A stretch of DNA of 8,318 nucleotides from Saprospiraceae bacterium (GTDB lineage: Bacteria; Bacteroidota; Bacteroidia; Chitinophagales; Saprospiraceae). The notes under the pieces are model-generated. The model was not told where the DNA came from, made no database searches, and was given only the letters and a program-made list of their open reading frames with translations. The stretch's first letter is position 1; each line of letters begins with the position of its first letter. Location of the stretch: the NCBI GenBank assembly GCA_016787375.1, contig JAEUUM010000625.1:1-8318 (forward strand). Reading direction: 5' to 3'. Below, piece by piece: positions 1-6,454 of the stretch. The position numbers and the translations under genes are program-made.

Positions 1-3000
1 ACTGGATTCCAGGTAATTGATGCAATTTTAGCATTTGAAGGTTGAATTACTGCCTCCAATTGGTAGTTTGTACCCCATGGAATTATGGTATCTTTTCCGG
101 CATCCACAGTAAGTTTTAGAGGCTGTTTCAATGTGATTAAAGTGTCATATTCACAACCAGCTGCATCTTGTATGCTAATGTTGTAAGTACCATCACCCAA
201 AAATGAAAACTGACTGGCAGTGGAAAAAGGTTTGCCATTAATTGAATATAAAAATGGTTGTGTGCCACCTGTTACATTCAAAACATTTATACTACCATCC
301 AATGAGCCAAAACAATTAGGATTTTTGTCTGAAGATGTTATCGCAGTTGGTACATTTATATTTATTGGAACAACAACTGTAATGTCCTCTGAACAACCAT
401 TTAAAGTGTTGGTAATCATTAATGTGTAAGAACCGGGTTCAGTAGCAGAAATGTTATTCTGATTACTGGTAAATCCATTTGGTCCTGTCCATGAATATAC
501 ATAGTTCGTACCTGTACTGGATCCTGTTGAACTGACGTCAACATTTTTATTTGTACAATTCAATTCACCACCAACTGATGCTAATACCGTTGGTAAATTA
601 GCATTTAAATTTACTGTTGCGACTTTTGAAATGGTACAGCCATTTGGAGCAGTTGCAACACAGGTATATTGACCTGGGTCAGCTATTGTCACTGAGGTGT
701 TAGTTGAATTGGTGTTTGGCCCGGTCCAAAGAAATGTTACTCCGGGAGTAGAAGATGTTGCTGTTAGAATTTGAGTTTTCTGTATACAATCTAAAGTGGC
801 ATCATTTACGCTTAGATTTGGTGGTGTTTCGTCACTTAAAACATCAACAGTCTTTGTGGATTTACATCCATTTTGAGTATTTGTAACCGTTACTGTGTAA
901 GCACCCGGATCAGGAGCAATAGGGTTTTGTTGAATGCTTGAAAAGTTATTTGGACCAGACCAACTATAGCTTACCGGAGATGTCGTTGAGTTTGAGACCA
1001 AAGTTATTTGTGAGTTGTTTGTGCAAGTGAGGGTACCTCCCGTCGCAGAAACATCCGGATCTGTATTATCTTTCGTAACAACTACAGAAGTGGATGATGT
1101 ACAGCCATTGATTTTGTCTGTTACAATTAATTGGTAATTTCCATCAAGAGTAATTCCTCCGGCATCTTTGGTAGAAGCTGAATAATTTCCGGGGCCAGAC
1201 CAACTATAACTAACGTTGGAAGTTGTTGAATTTCCGGGACAAATTGCCTGAGGTTCAAAGCAAGTAATTACGTCTCCTGTCGCTGAAACATTTGGAGGAG
1301 TTGTGTTTTCAGGTACAAACAGAGTCAGTGTCTTGGAACATCCATTAATGTTATTGGTTACCGTTAAAAGGTAGTTTTGAGATGTACTGGTCATGAAATC
1401 CAAAACAGATGAGACTGGATTTGAATTTTCATCTAACCACTGGATGGTAACATTCGAATTCACATCTGAAGTTCCATCTACAAGTACGGTTTTATTATTG
1501 CTACATTTGATCGTGTCTGTTACAGCTGAAATAACAGGTTTTTGTATATCCTGAAGCACGTTAATTGTTGCTGAGTTTGTACATTTATTCAATGGGTTGG
1601 TGACGGTTACACTGAACAATCCCGGAGCTGTTGTGGAAAAGTTAGTCACTGATCCTCCTGGTGCACCAGGCCCAGACCATTTGTATGTAACTCCCGCTAC
1701 GCTTGAAAACGCGTCTAAATCTACTGACAGAACAATACAGTCAAGGTCATCAGATTTATTTAGTGTTAGATCTGGTGTATTGTCATCCTTTACCGCTTTG
1801 ACATCAAATGAAGAGGTACAACCATTCACCGGATTCGTCACAATTAGCGTATAGTCTCCAGCACCTGAAACATCACAACATGCAGTATTACAAAGTTTTA
1901 CATTGGTGCTATTGTACCATTGATACACGGCATTTAATGTTGTTGAATTTCCGCAAAGGGTTGCTTGACCAGAGACACAATCTGTTGTATCATTGGTTGC
2001 TGTAATATTTGGTGCTAAAATATCTTGACTTACATCAACTGATATGTTGTCTGAGCAATTATTATCTGTATTTGTTACCAATAAATTATAGGTTCCAGGT
2101 TGATTTACAATTGCATTTTTTGTATTTGCAGTAAATCCGGCAGGACCTGTCCATTGGTAAGTAATTGAAGGTATAACCAATGTGCTTCCTCCAATGAGTG
2201 TAATGGTTAAGCTATCACATGTAAGAGGAGGAGGTATCTGAGCAAGGGCGACCGGTTTTGCGGAGGCATCAAGTGATTTCGCAGTTGCCACTGACTTACA
2301 TCCGTTGGAATTGTCAGTCACAGTAACCGAGTAAGTTCCTGCCTGATTTACAACAAGAGTAGGGTTGCTGCCTGTTGCACCTGGTCCAGACCAAGAATAA
2401 CTAGTGTTTGCAGCTGAAGAATTTGCCGCAAGCGTTGCGGTAAATGTAAAACATTCAATTGTATCATTGATAGTCGTTACAATTGGCTTCATAGTATCAG
2501 ATGCGACAGTAGCCATCGCCGTATCTTTACAACCATTGGGGCCTGTAAAAATCACAGAATAGTCTCCTTTGTATGGAGCATCAGGATTTTTTAATGTAGA
2601 GCTAAATCCATTTGGACCTGTCCAGGCATACGTTATACCTGTAGTTGAAGAATTGGCATCAACTTTCACTGGAAATTTTATACAATCGAAGGTATCACCT
2701 GTGGCTGAAATATTTTGTGGTGCCACGAAATCAGGAGCTACGGTGACAGTATCGTATGTAATACAACCATTATTAGGATTAAGTACTTCAAAAATGTAAT
2801 TACCTGCAGTGTTAACATTAACAGTTTGCACGCTTGAAATTTTTACATTTTGATCATTATACCATGCATAGCTTACACCCATTGTGTCACTTTTACCCGA
2901 TAAATCTATATTCGGGAAATCACAACTTATTGTGCCACCGGTAGCATCTGCGTTCGGGTATTTTATGTTTGAAACTACATTGAAGGTCTTAGAATTAGAA

Positions 3001-4562
3001 CATTGATTAGGTGCTGTAATTGTTAGTGTATAATTTCCAGCATTAGTTACCTTGATATTCTGCCCAGTGTAAGTTTCGTTTTTGGGACCTTTCCAATTGT
3101 AGATAACATTAGGTGTGTTTGAGGTGCCCTGCAGAGTTATGGTATCTTTTATACACGAGAGTGTATCACCAATAATACCTGCAACAGGAGAGAATGGATT
3201 GAATTTAACCACTACGCAGGCACTATCTTTACATTGAACTCCATTGGGCGCAGTTGCTGTAATTGTGAGGCAATATTTACCTGGAGTTTCGGTATCAACC
3301 TTTGGTTGATCATCCGGACCAATGATACTGCATGTTGGACACATGGTCCACTTATAGTCTATAGTTTGATAATTTTCTATAATTGATCCTGAACCGTCTA
3401 ATGGGGTTTGGTCTACCACACAACCTAATTCAAATGGAGGGTCAATTTTTGCATCTACCTCTACGAGTCGCAAGGTAAAGTTCACTATACTATCACAACC
3501 TTGCCATGATTCAAGGATGACTTCCTCACCCTCAACGTTATCACAAAAGATTCCACCATTACCTTTTTTATCTGTTATGGTTATACATTGACCCTGACAT
3601 TTGTAGAAAATCCCTAAATCTTTGGGGGGAACGATTATTTCACTAACAGTTAATGTTACAACACTATCGCATTTTTGCCATGATTGCAGGGTGACATCAT
3701 ATTGTCCGGGACCATATGGTACGCCATTATAGACGTATTGATCATTTGGACAAACAAATTTCTCAGGGGGGTCAATTCCAATTACTTCAGTTACCGTGAC
3801 ATCTATACATTGTTGCACCGGCGGGGTTCCCACATCATTACAATAGTTTGAAACATCAACACAAAGTTGATGAACACCTGCATCACCAAATGTGACGGAT
3901 GTTGTATTGTCTTCATTTTCAGGATCACCAAGAAGGTTACCATCTAAAGTCCAATGATAGGCAGTTGCTCCATTCACGTTGTTTGTGCTATAATTGAATG
4001 TTCCACCCAAGCAAACCTTTTTTGGACCTACAATCGGATTTATGTTTCCCATTACAAGTGGTCCACCAGCAAGAATATCAACCGTTATGTCACACACAGA
4101 GCCCTGACAACCGTCAATGATAAACCAATAAACCTCACCAGGTACAAAGTTGTTTCCATTTAGGTTGATGATGCCGGTGCTGCACTGGCCTTGGCAAACG
4201 ACTTGGGTTACGCTTCCACAGTCACCACCGTATATACCACCTTGAATACCCTGAAATCCACCAACGTTTGTGCAATTTGCAGGTATGATGTTAAGGTTAT
4301 AATTGGTTGTTCCGGCAATAAAACCGAACCAAATTGTGTTATTTGATACCCCACCATTGCTACACAATGGGTTTGGACCTGTTGGATTCGGAAAATCAGG
4401 TAATGTGGTACAATAACCATCCAAATCGTTCAAGTCACATAAGACGGGTGCCTCCTCGCACGTAAGACCTGCAGGGACGGAATTACACTGGGCACTTAGT
4501 CGATTGAGATTTAGAAGAAAAAGTGTAAAAAATTGTAAAAAAAGTAGATGTCTGAACTTCAT
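1..4562 (-). CDS. Giant secreted multi-module Ig/PKD/SprB-repeat surface protein (5' part; C-terminus beyond left edge)
   Basis: Read by hand, this minus-strand frame has no stop from the ATG at 4562 to position 1: 1520 complete codons, with the gene continuing off the window. Residues 1-24 form a signal peptide (MKFRHLLFLQFF, hydrophobic core, then LSA before Gln25). Residues about 25-170 are a Cys/Gly-rich N-terminal domain of a type common at the start of Saprospiraceae surface proteins. Next come a PKD-like domain (about 178-260), two Trp-Gln-x-Cys-Asp-Ser modules (264-375), a divergent Ig-like module (about 378-461), twelve Ig-like units (462-1405), a SprB repeat (1406-1480), and the start of another domain (VDAGKDTIIPWG, 1486-1497). 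There is no catalytic motif; an adhesive or structural cell-surface role is inferred. By family precedent such proteins pass Sec and then the type IX secretion system, and their T9SS type B (gliding-motility-associated) C-terminal domain would lie off-window. The start is supported by the signal peptide; the leader is A-rich without Shine-Dalgarno. CDS certain, exact role unknown. Confidence 0.93.
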   Translation of the reverse strand, partial: MKFRHLLFLQFFTLFLLNLNRLSAQCNSVPAGLTCEEAPVLCDLNDLDGYCTTLPDFPNPTGPNPLCSNGGVSNNTIWFGFIAGTTNYNLNIIPANCTNVGGFQGIQGGIYGGDCGSVTQVVCQGQCSTGIINLNGNNFVPGEVYWFIIDGCQGSVCDITVDILAGGPLVMGNINPIVGPKKVCLGGTFNYSTNNVNGATAYHWTLDGNLLGDPENEDNTTSVTFGDAGVHQLCVDVSNYCNDVGTPPVQQCIDVTVTEVIGIDPPEKFVCPNDQYVYNGVPYGPGQYDVTLQSWQKCDSVVTLTVSEIIVPPKDLGIFYKCQGQCITITDKKGNGGIFCDNVEGEEVILESWQGCDSIVNFTLRLVEVDAKIDPPFELGCVVDQTPLDGSGSIIENYQTIDYKWTMCPTCSIIGPDDQPKVDTETPGKYCLTITATAPNGVQCKDSACVVVKFNPFSPVAGIIGDTLSCIKDTITLQGTSNTPNVIYNWKGPKNETYTGQNIKVTNAGNYTLTITAPNQCSNSKTFNVVSNIKYPNADATGGTISCDFPNIDLSGKSDTMGVSYAWYNDQNVKISSVQTVNVNTAGNYIFEVLNPNNGCITYDTVTVAPDFVAPQNISATGDTFDCIKFPVKVDANSSTTGITYAWTGPNGFSSTLKNPDAPYKGDYSVIFTGPNGCKDTAMATVASDTMKPIVTTINDTIECFTFTATLAANSSAANTSYSWSGPGATGSNPTLVVNQAGTYSVTVTDNSNGCKSVATAKSLDASAKPVALAQIPPPLTCDSLTITLIGGSTLVIPSITYQWTGPAGFTANTKNAIVNQPGTYNLLVTNTDNNCSDNISVDVSQDILAPNITATNDTTDCVSGQATLCGNSTTLNAVYQWYNSTNVKLCNTACCDVSGAGDYTLIVTNPVNGCTSSFDVKAVKDDNTPDLTLNKSDDLDCIVLSVDLDAFSSVAGVTYKWSGPGAPGGSVTNFSTTAPGLFSVTVTNPLNKCTNSATINVLQDIQKPVISAVTDTIKCSNNKTVLVDGTSDVNSNVTIQWLDENSNPVSSVLDFMTSTSQNYLLTVTNNINGCSKTLTLFVPENTTPPNVSATGDVITCFEPQAICPGNSTTSNVSYSWSGPGNYSASTKDAGGITLDGNYQLIVTDKINGCTSSTSVVVTKDNTDPDVSATGGTLTCTNNSQITLVSNSTTSPVSYSWSGPNNFSSIQQNPIAPDPGAYTVTVTNTQNGCKSTKTVDVLSDETPPNLSVNDATLDCIQKTQILTATSSTPGVTFLWTGPNTNSTNTSVTIADPGQYTCVATAPNGCTISKVATVNLNANLPTVLASVGGELNCTNKNVDVSSTGSSTGTNYVYSWTGPNGFTSNQNNISATEPGSYTLMITNTLNGCSEDITVVVPININVPTAITSSDKNPNCFGSLDGSINVLNVTGGTQPFLYSINGKPFSTASQFSFLGDGTYNISIQDAAGCEYDTLITLKQPLKLTVDAGKDTIIPWGTNYQLEAVIQPSNAKIASITWNP
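123..347 (-). repeat. SprB repeat of the large surface protein
   Basis: Residues about 1406-1480 match the SprB repeat pattern (PF13573). They show NCFGSLDGSINV, then VTGGTQPFLYSING, then a Leu-Gly-Asp-Gly turn (LGDGTYNISIQDAAGCEY) and a closing strand. The repeat is named after the Flavobacterium johnsoniae gliding adhesin SprB, where many copies occur; here one copy is visible between the Ig-like array and the edge-truncated last domain. The family link is confident, but a gliding function for this protein is only an inference. Confidence 0.85.
348..3179 (-). repeat. Array of twelve Ig-like units (77-80 residue period) within the large surface protein
   Basis: Residues about 462-1405 repeat one module twelve times. 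Each unit has an early Cys (for example TLTC or TLDC), a central Trp usually in YxW-[ST]-GP, a Gly-x-Tyr strand (AGTYSVTVTD, PGAYTVTVTN), a second Cys usually in Asn-Gly-Cys, and a linker often ending in Pro. The central Trp falls at residues 490, 567, 647, 724, 804, 882, 962, 1042, 1121, 1201, 1279 and 1358, so spacing is 77-80 throughout. A more divergent unit with Trp405 precedes the array. Nucleotide identity between units is mostly low, so this is an old expansion. The fold is inferred as an Ig/PKD-like beta sandwich, probably with one disulfide per unit. Likely function is an extended stalk or adhesive rod. Confidence 0.85.
3438..3773 (-). repeat. Two tandem Cys-Asp-Ser modules in the large surface protein
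   Basis: Residues about 264-375 hold two related modules of about 58 residues. One contains YDVTLQSWQKCDSVVTLTV, the other EEVILESWQGCDSIVNFTL. Each ends in a short linker with Pro-Pro (IVPP and IDPP). At DNA level, TTGCCATGATT on the plus strand is identical at 3501-3511 and 3675-3685, 174 bp (58 codons) apart. Modules with this Cys-Asp-Ser signature are common in large Saprospiraceae surface proteins. They have no assigned function that I can name; a spacer or adhesive role is inferred. Confidence 0.65.
3783..4031 (-). other. PKD-like domain of the large surface protein
   Basis: This covers residues about 178-260 of the large protein. It starts near KKVCLGG, contains the central AYHWTLDG strand with the Trp typical of Ig/PKD folds, and ends in GDAGVHQLCVDVSNY followed by the strand CIDVTVTEV. 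PKD domains are beta-sandwich spacers in extracellular proteins. The assignment rests on this strand and Trp pattern; the exact family (PKD versus a generic Ig-like fold) cannot be decided by eye. Confidence 0.6.
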
Positions 4563-4775
4563 ATTTTGCTTAGTTAATTGTTCTAAAGTTAGTTTAAAGA
4601 TTCCTTGTGTTGGCTTAATGTTGCTTTTTGGTTAAATAAAACGTAAAATAACTAAATTTTCTCGGTTAATAGGAAACAATTGTAATACCAATAGGCAAGA
4701 TAAATTTCAATCTAAAATATCGTACTGAATATTAACAAAAAAAATTACTTATATTTTGTCGATTGAATATTAAAT
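4563..4775. other. Intergenic region between murQ and the large surface-protein gene
   Basis: This 213-bp stretch is very AT-rich. On the minus strand (the transcription direction of both neighbours) it has a run of eight T residues (4744-4737) after murQ, preceded only by a short all-AT stem. It also has an imperfect promoter-like pair, TTTG (4739-4736) and TATTTTAG (4719-4712), spaced 16 bases. No full TAnnTTTG box was found. It probably holds the end of the murQ transcript and the start of the surface-protein transcript, but neither signal can be placed with confidence. Confidence 0.4.
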
Positions 4776-5600
4776 TTAAAAATCAGAATGATTCCTATTC
4801 TCCAGCGATTGAATTGCTTCCCTTACTGAGCCGTGTTTCAACAATATTCTCTTTGCTTCTGAGTAAGAAATATTTTTTTGGGCTAAAATCATGTTAATTC
4901 CTCGATCTATCAATTTGTTATTTGTCAGTTGCATGTCAACCATTTTGTTGTCAACAACACGGCCTAGTTGAATCATGGCCACGGTAGATATCATGTTAAG
5001 AACCATTTTTTGTGCCGTTCCTGATTTCATTCTGGTGCTGCCGGTAAGAAATTCCGGACCAACCTTTACTTCAATTGGATAATTGGCCATTTCTGAAATA
5101 GGTGAAGATACATTGCATGTAATACACCCCGTCTGGATTCCATGTTTCTTGCATTTTTCAAGACCCCCTAAAACGTATGGCGTTGTACCTGATGCAGCTA
5201 TGCCTATGACAAAGTCCTTTTGGTCAATTTGGTACTCTTGAAGTGTTTTCCAGGCAAGTTCAGTATCATCCTCAGCAAATTCAACAGCTTTACGAATCGC
5301 CGAATCTCCACCTGCAATTATTCCTATGATTAAATCATGAGATACACCAAATGTTGGTGGACATTCAGAGGCGTCAAGAATTCCTAATCTTCCTGAGGTA
5401 CCTGCTCCGATGTAGAACAACCTGCCACCTTCCTTCATCAGAGGAATCAGTGCTTCTAAAAGCCGCTTGATTTCGGGTAATGAAGCTTTTACAGATTCTG
5501 CGACTTTCGCATCTTCATTATTAATACCTGTCAGCAAGTCATGAACAGACATTTTTTCAAGGTGCCTGTATGGTGAAGCCGATTCAGTGGTTTTTTGCAT
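4776..5600 (-). CDS. murQ: N-acetylmuramic acid 6-phosphate etherase
   Basis: The 274-residue product is MurQ, a cytoplasmic SIS-domain lyase. It cleaves the D-lactyl ether of MurNAc 6-phosphate, giving GlcNAc 6-phosphate and D-lactate in peptidoglycan recycling. The family signature is at 65-84 (GAGTSGRLGILDASECPPTF). Glu79 and Glu110 align with the E. coli catalytic Glu83 and Glu114. Further conserved blocks are GIAASGTTPYVLGGLE (133-148), the GSTRMKSGTAQKMVLNM stretch (187-203) and MVDMQLTNNKL (220-230). It is somewhat shorter than E. coli MurQ (298), mainly at the C-terminus, but all core blocks are present. The ATG at 5600 is preferred because residues 5-17 (TESASPYRHLEKM) match the usual N-terminus of Bacteroidota homologues. 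Only 5 bp separate it from the yajC stop, with AAAGGG just before the ATG, so co-transcription with yajC is likely. No MurNAc kinase or transporter gene is visible alongside. Confidence 0.96.
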   Translation of the reverse strand: MQKTTESASPYRHLEKMSVHDLLTGINNEDAKVAESVKASLPEIKRLLEALIPLMKEGGRLFYIGAGTSGRLGILDASECPPTFGVSHDLIIGIIAGGDSAIRKAVEFAEDDTELAWKTLQEYQIDQKDFVIGIAASGTTPYVLGGLEKCKKHGIQTGCITCNVSSPISEMANYPIEVKVGPEFLTGSTRMKSGTAQKMVLNMISTVAMIQLGRVVDNKMVDMQLTNNKLIDRGINMILAQKNISYSEAKRILLKHGSVREAIQSLENRNHSDF

Positions 5601-5605
5601 GCCCT

Positions 5606-5893
5606 TTAAGCTGCTGGTGTTGCTTTTCTGTAAGAATCAGTCATTTCTTTTGAAATACTTGACTTTAAAAACTTCAGATGTGTTTTTCCTTCTATTTCAA
5701 GTTGAACTGATTGTTCTTCTATTCGTGTAATTCGTCCAATGATTCCGGACATCGTCACAACTTCGTCACCTTTTTGGAGGTTGTTGAGAAAATTGTTCTG
5801 TTCTTTTTGTTTGTTGGATTGAGGTCTAATAAAGAAGAAATAAAACACCACGAACATCAATAAAAAAGGTAATAATTGTTGCAATAAAGCCAT
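5606..5893 (-). CDS. yajC: Sec translocon accessory subunit YajC
   Basis: This 95-residue protein has one N-terminal transmembrane helix (about residues 5-22, very Phe-rich) ending in the conserved Arg-Pro-Gln of YajC proteins (FFIRPQ). A charged cytoplasmic linker follows, then the family core GDEVVTMSGIIGRITRI (42-58) and a short beta-rich domain. YajC associates with SecD-SecF and the SecYEG translocon in the inner membrane. Length is typical of the family (85-110). It lies 29 bp downstream of the DUF1573 lipoprotein gene, an arrangement that recurs in Bacteroidota, and 5 bp upstream of murQ. The start is fixed by the compact family N-terminus (MALLQQLLPF). Confidence 0.95.
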   Translation of the reverse strand: MALLQQLLPFLLMFVVFYFFFIRPQSNKQKEQNNFLNNLQKGDEVVTMSGIIGRITRIEEQSVQLEIEGKTHLKFLKSSISKEMTDSYRKATPAA

Positions 5894-5922
5894 TTTCTGG
5901 TTATTTTAGGTATGTGATAAAA

Positions 5923-6414
5923 TTATTTGGAGTAAGATTTAACGGTACCTGTTAGGTATATTTTGTTTTCGGCAGGAAAAGTATTGGCATAAACAAAAAC
6001 AGGTTTACTTTGGTAGTCTATTTTGCCATCTGAGTTAAAAACAACCCTGATAGATGCCGTATCTCCGGGTGCTATAGCCGATTTTGGCCACTCAGGAACG
6101 GTGCAACCACATGTTGATCTGCAATCACTTATTACAAGTGGTCTCTTTCCAATATTTTTAAATTTGAAATTGTGAGATATCACCTTTCCGGGATATATGC
6201 TTCCAAAATCAAAAGATGGTTCATCGAAGAGAATTCTTGCAAGTTTAGAAGTGTCGTCAATGCCTTGTGCAGAAACAGGGTTTTCAATAATTTCAGCATT
6301 AGAACCTACTTTTCCCGTCCGTATTTCAACGACCTCATCTGCATCATTGTGTTTACAAGCAAAGATTAGCAGCATTACGCAAAATATGGGGAAATAAAAG
6401 AATTTTGGTTTCAT
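5923..6414 (-). CDS. DUF1573-family lipoprotein
   Basis: The 163-residue product starts with a lipoprotein signal peptide: MKPK, a hydrophobic stretch, and a relaxed lipobox Ile-Phe-Ala-Cys with the lipidated Cys at 20. Phe at -2 is unusual for E. coli but tolerable for Bacteroidota. After a linker of about 40 residues comes a single DUF1573 domain (about 61-158): ILFDEPSFDFGSI, HNFKFKNIGKRPLVISDC, the hallmark STCGCTVPEWP (100-110), IAPGDTASIRVVFNSDGK (114-131) and a closing strand. Cys98, Cys102 and Cys104 are in the conserved CxxxCxC cluster. The fold is predicted to be Ig-like and the protein probably envelope-anchored; no biochemical role is established for the family. It is the first gene of a minus-strand cluster with yajC and murQ and is divergent from the shikimate kinase gene. 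Confidence 0.93.
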   Translation of the reverse strand: MKPKFFYFPIFCVMLLIFACKHNDADEVVEIRTGKVGSNAEIIENPVSAQGIDDTSKLARILFDEPSFDFGSIYPGKVISHNFKFKNIGKRPLVISDCRSTCGCTVPEWPKSAIAPGDTASIRVVFNSDGKIDYQSKPVFVYANTFPAENKIYLTGTVKSYSK

Positions 6415-6435
6415 AGAGCAAATGTATTAATTTTA
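6405..6435 (+). promoter_or_regulatory. Promoter candidate for the shikimate kinase gene
   Basis: On the plus strand TTG (6405-6407) is followed by 20 bases and TAATTTTA (6428-6435), which fits TAnnTTTG except for the last base. Transcription would begin around 6440, about 15 bases before the proposed TTG start at 6455. The site starts inside the DUF1573 coding region and overlaps the opposing promoter candidate, so both could not be occupied at once. Confidence 0.3.
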
Positions 6436-6451
6436 ATGCAAAAATATACAA
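6419..6451 (-). promoter_or_regulatory. Promoter candidate for the DUF1573-yajC-murQ cluster
   Basis: On the minus strand TTG (6451-6449) is followed by 22 bases and then TACATTTGC (6426-6418). This is a full match to the Bacteroidota pattern TTG-N(17-23)-TAnnTTTGC. Only four bases lie between the end of TACATTTG and the ATG at 6414, so transcription would start at or very near the start codon, giving a leaderless or almost leaderless message. Found by eye; the initiation site is inferred. Confidence 0.5.
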
Positions 6452-6454
6452 GTA

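Noticed and set aside
220..2799. Several plus-strand open frames of 65-85 codons opposite the large gene (for example 220-429, 1597-1854, 1808-2005, 2569-2799)
   Set aside because: They lie antisense to a continuous 1520-codon frame with clear protein motifs and look like reverse-complement shadows of the repeated modules; none has a recognisable domain.
4208..4420. A 70-codon minus-strand open frame inside the large gene
   Set aside because: It is in a different frame from the large protein and overlaps its N-terminal domain, whose own frame is intact and motif-bearing.
1..4562. Possibility that the large gene is frameshifted or a pseudogene
   Set aside because: Codon-by-codon reading in one frame gave no stop, and every module continues in register to the left edge.
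4712..4739. Promoter-like pair TTTG-N16-TATTTTAG upstream of the large surface-protein gene
   Set aside because: The spacer is shorter than the usual 17-23 bases, the -7 box has a mismatch, and it would leave a leader of about 150 bases; in such AT-rich DNA this can arise by chance.
4726..4773. Direct repeat TTAATATTCA (4764-4773 and 4726-4735, minus strand) and a short all-AT stem before the T-run downstream of murQ
   Set aside because: A ten-base AT-rich repeat is expected by chance here, and a 5-bp all-AT stem with a 10-base loop is too weak to call a terminator.
6172..6397. Two plus-strand open frames (6172-6369, 6197-6397) opposite the DUF1573 gene
   Set aside because: They are antisense shadows of a well-supported lipoprotein gene and show no family features.
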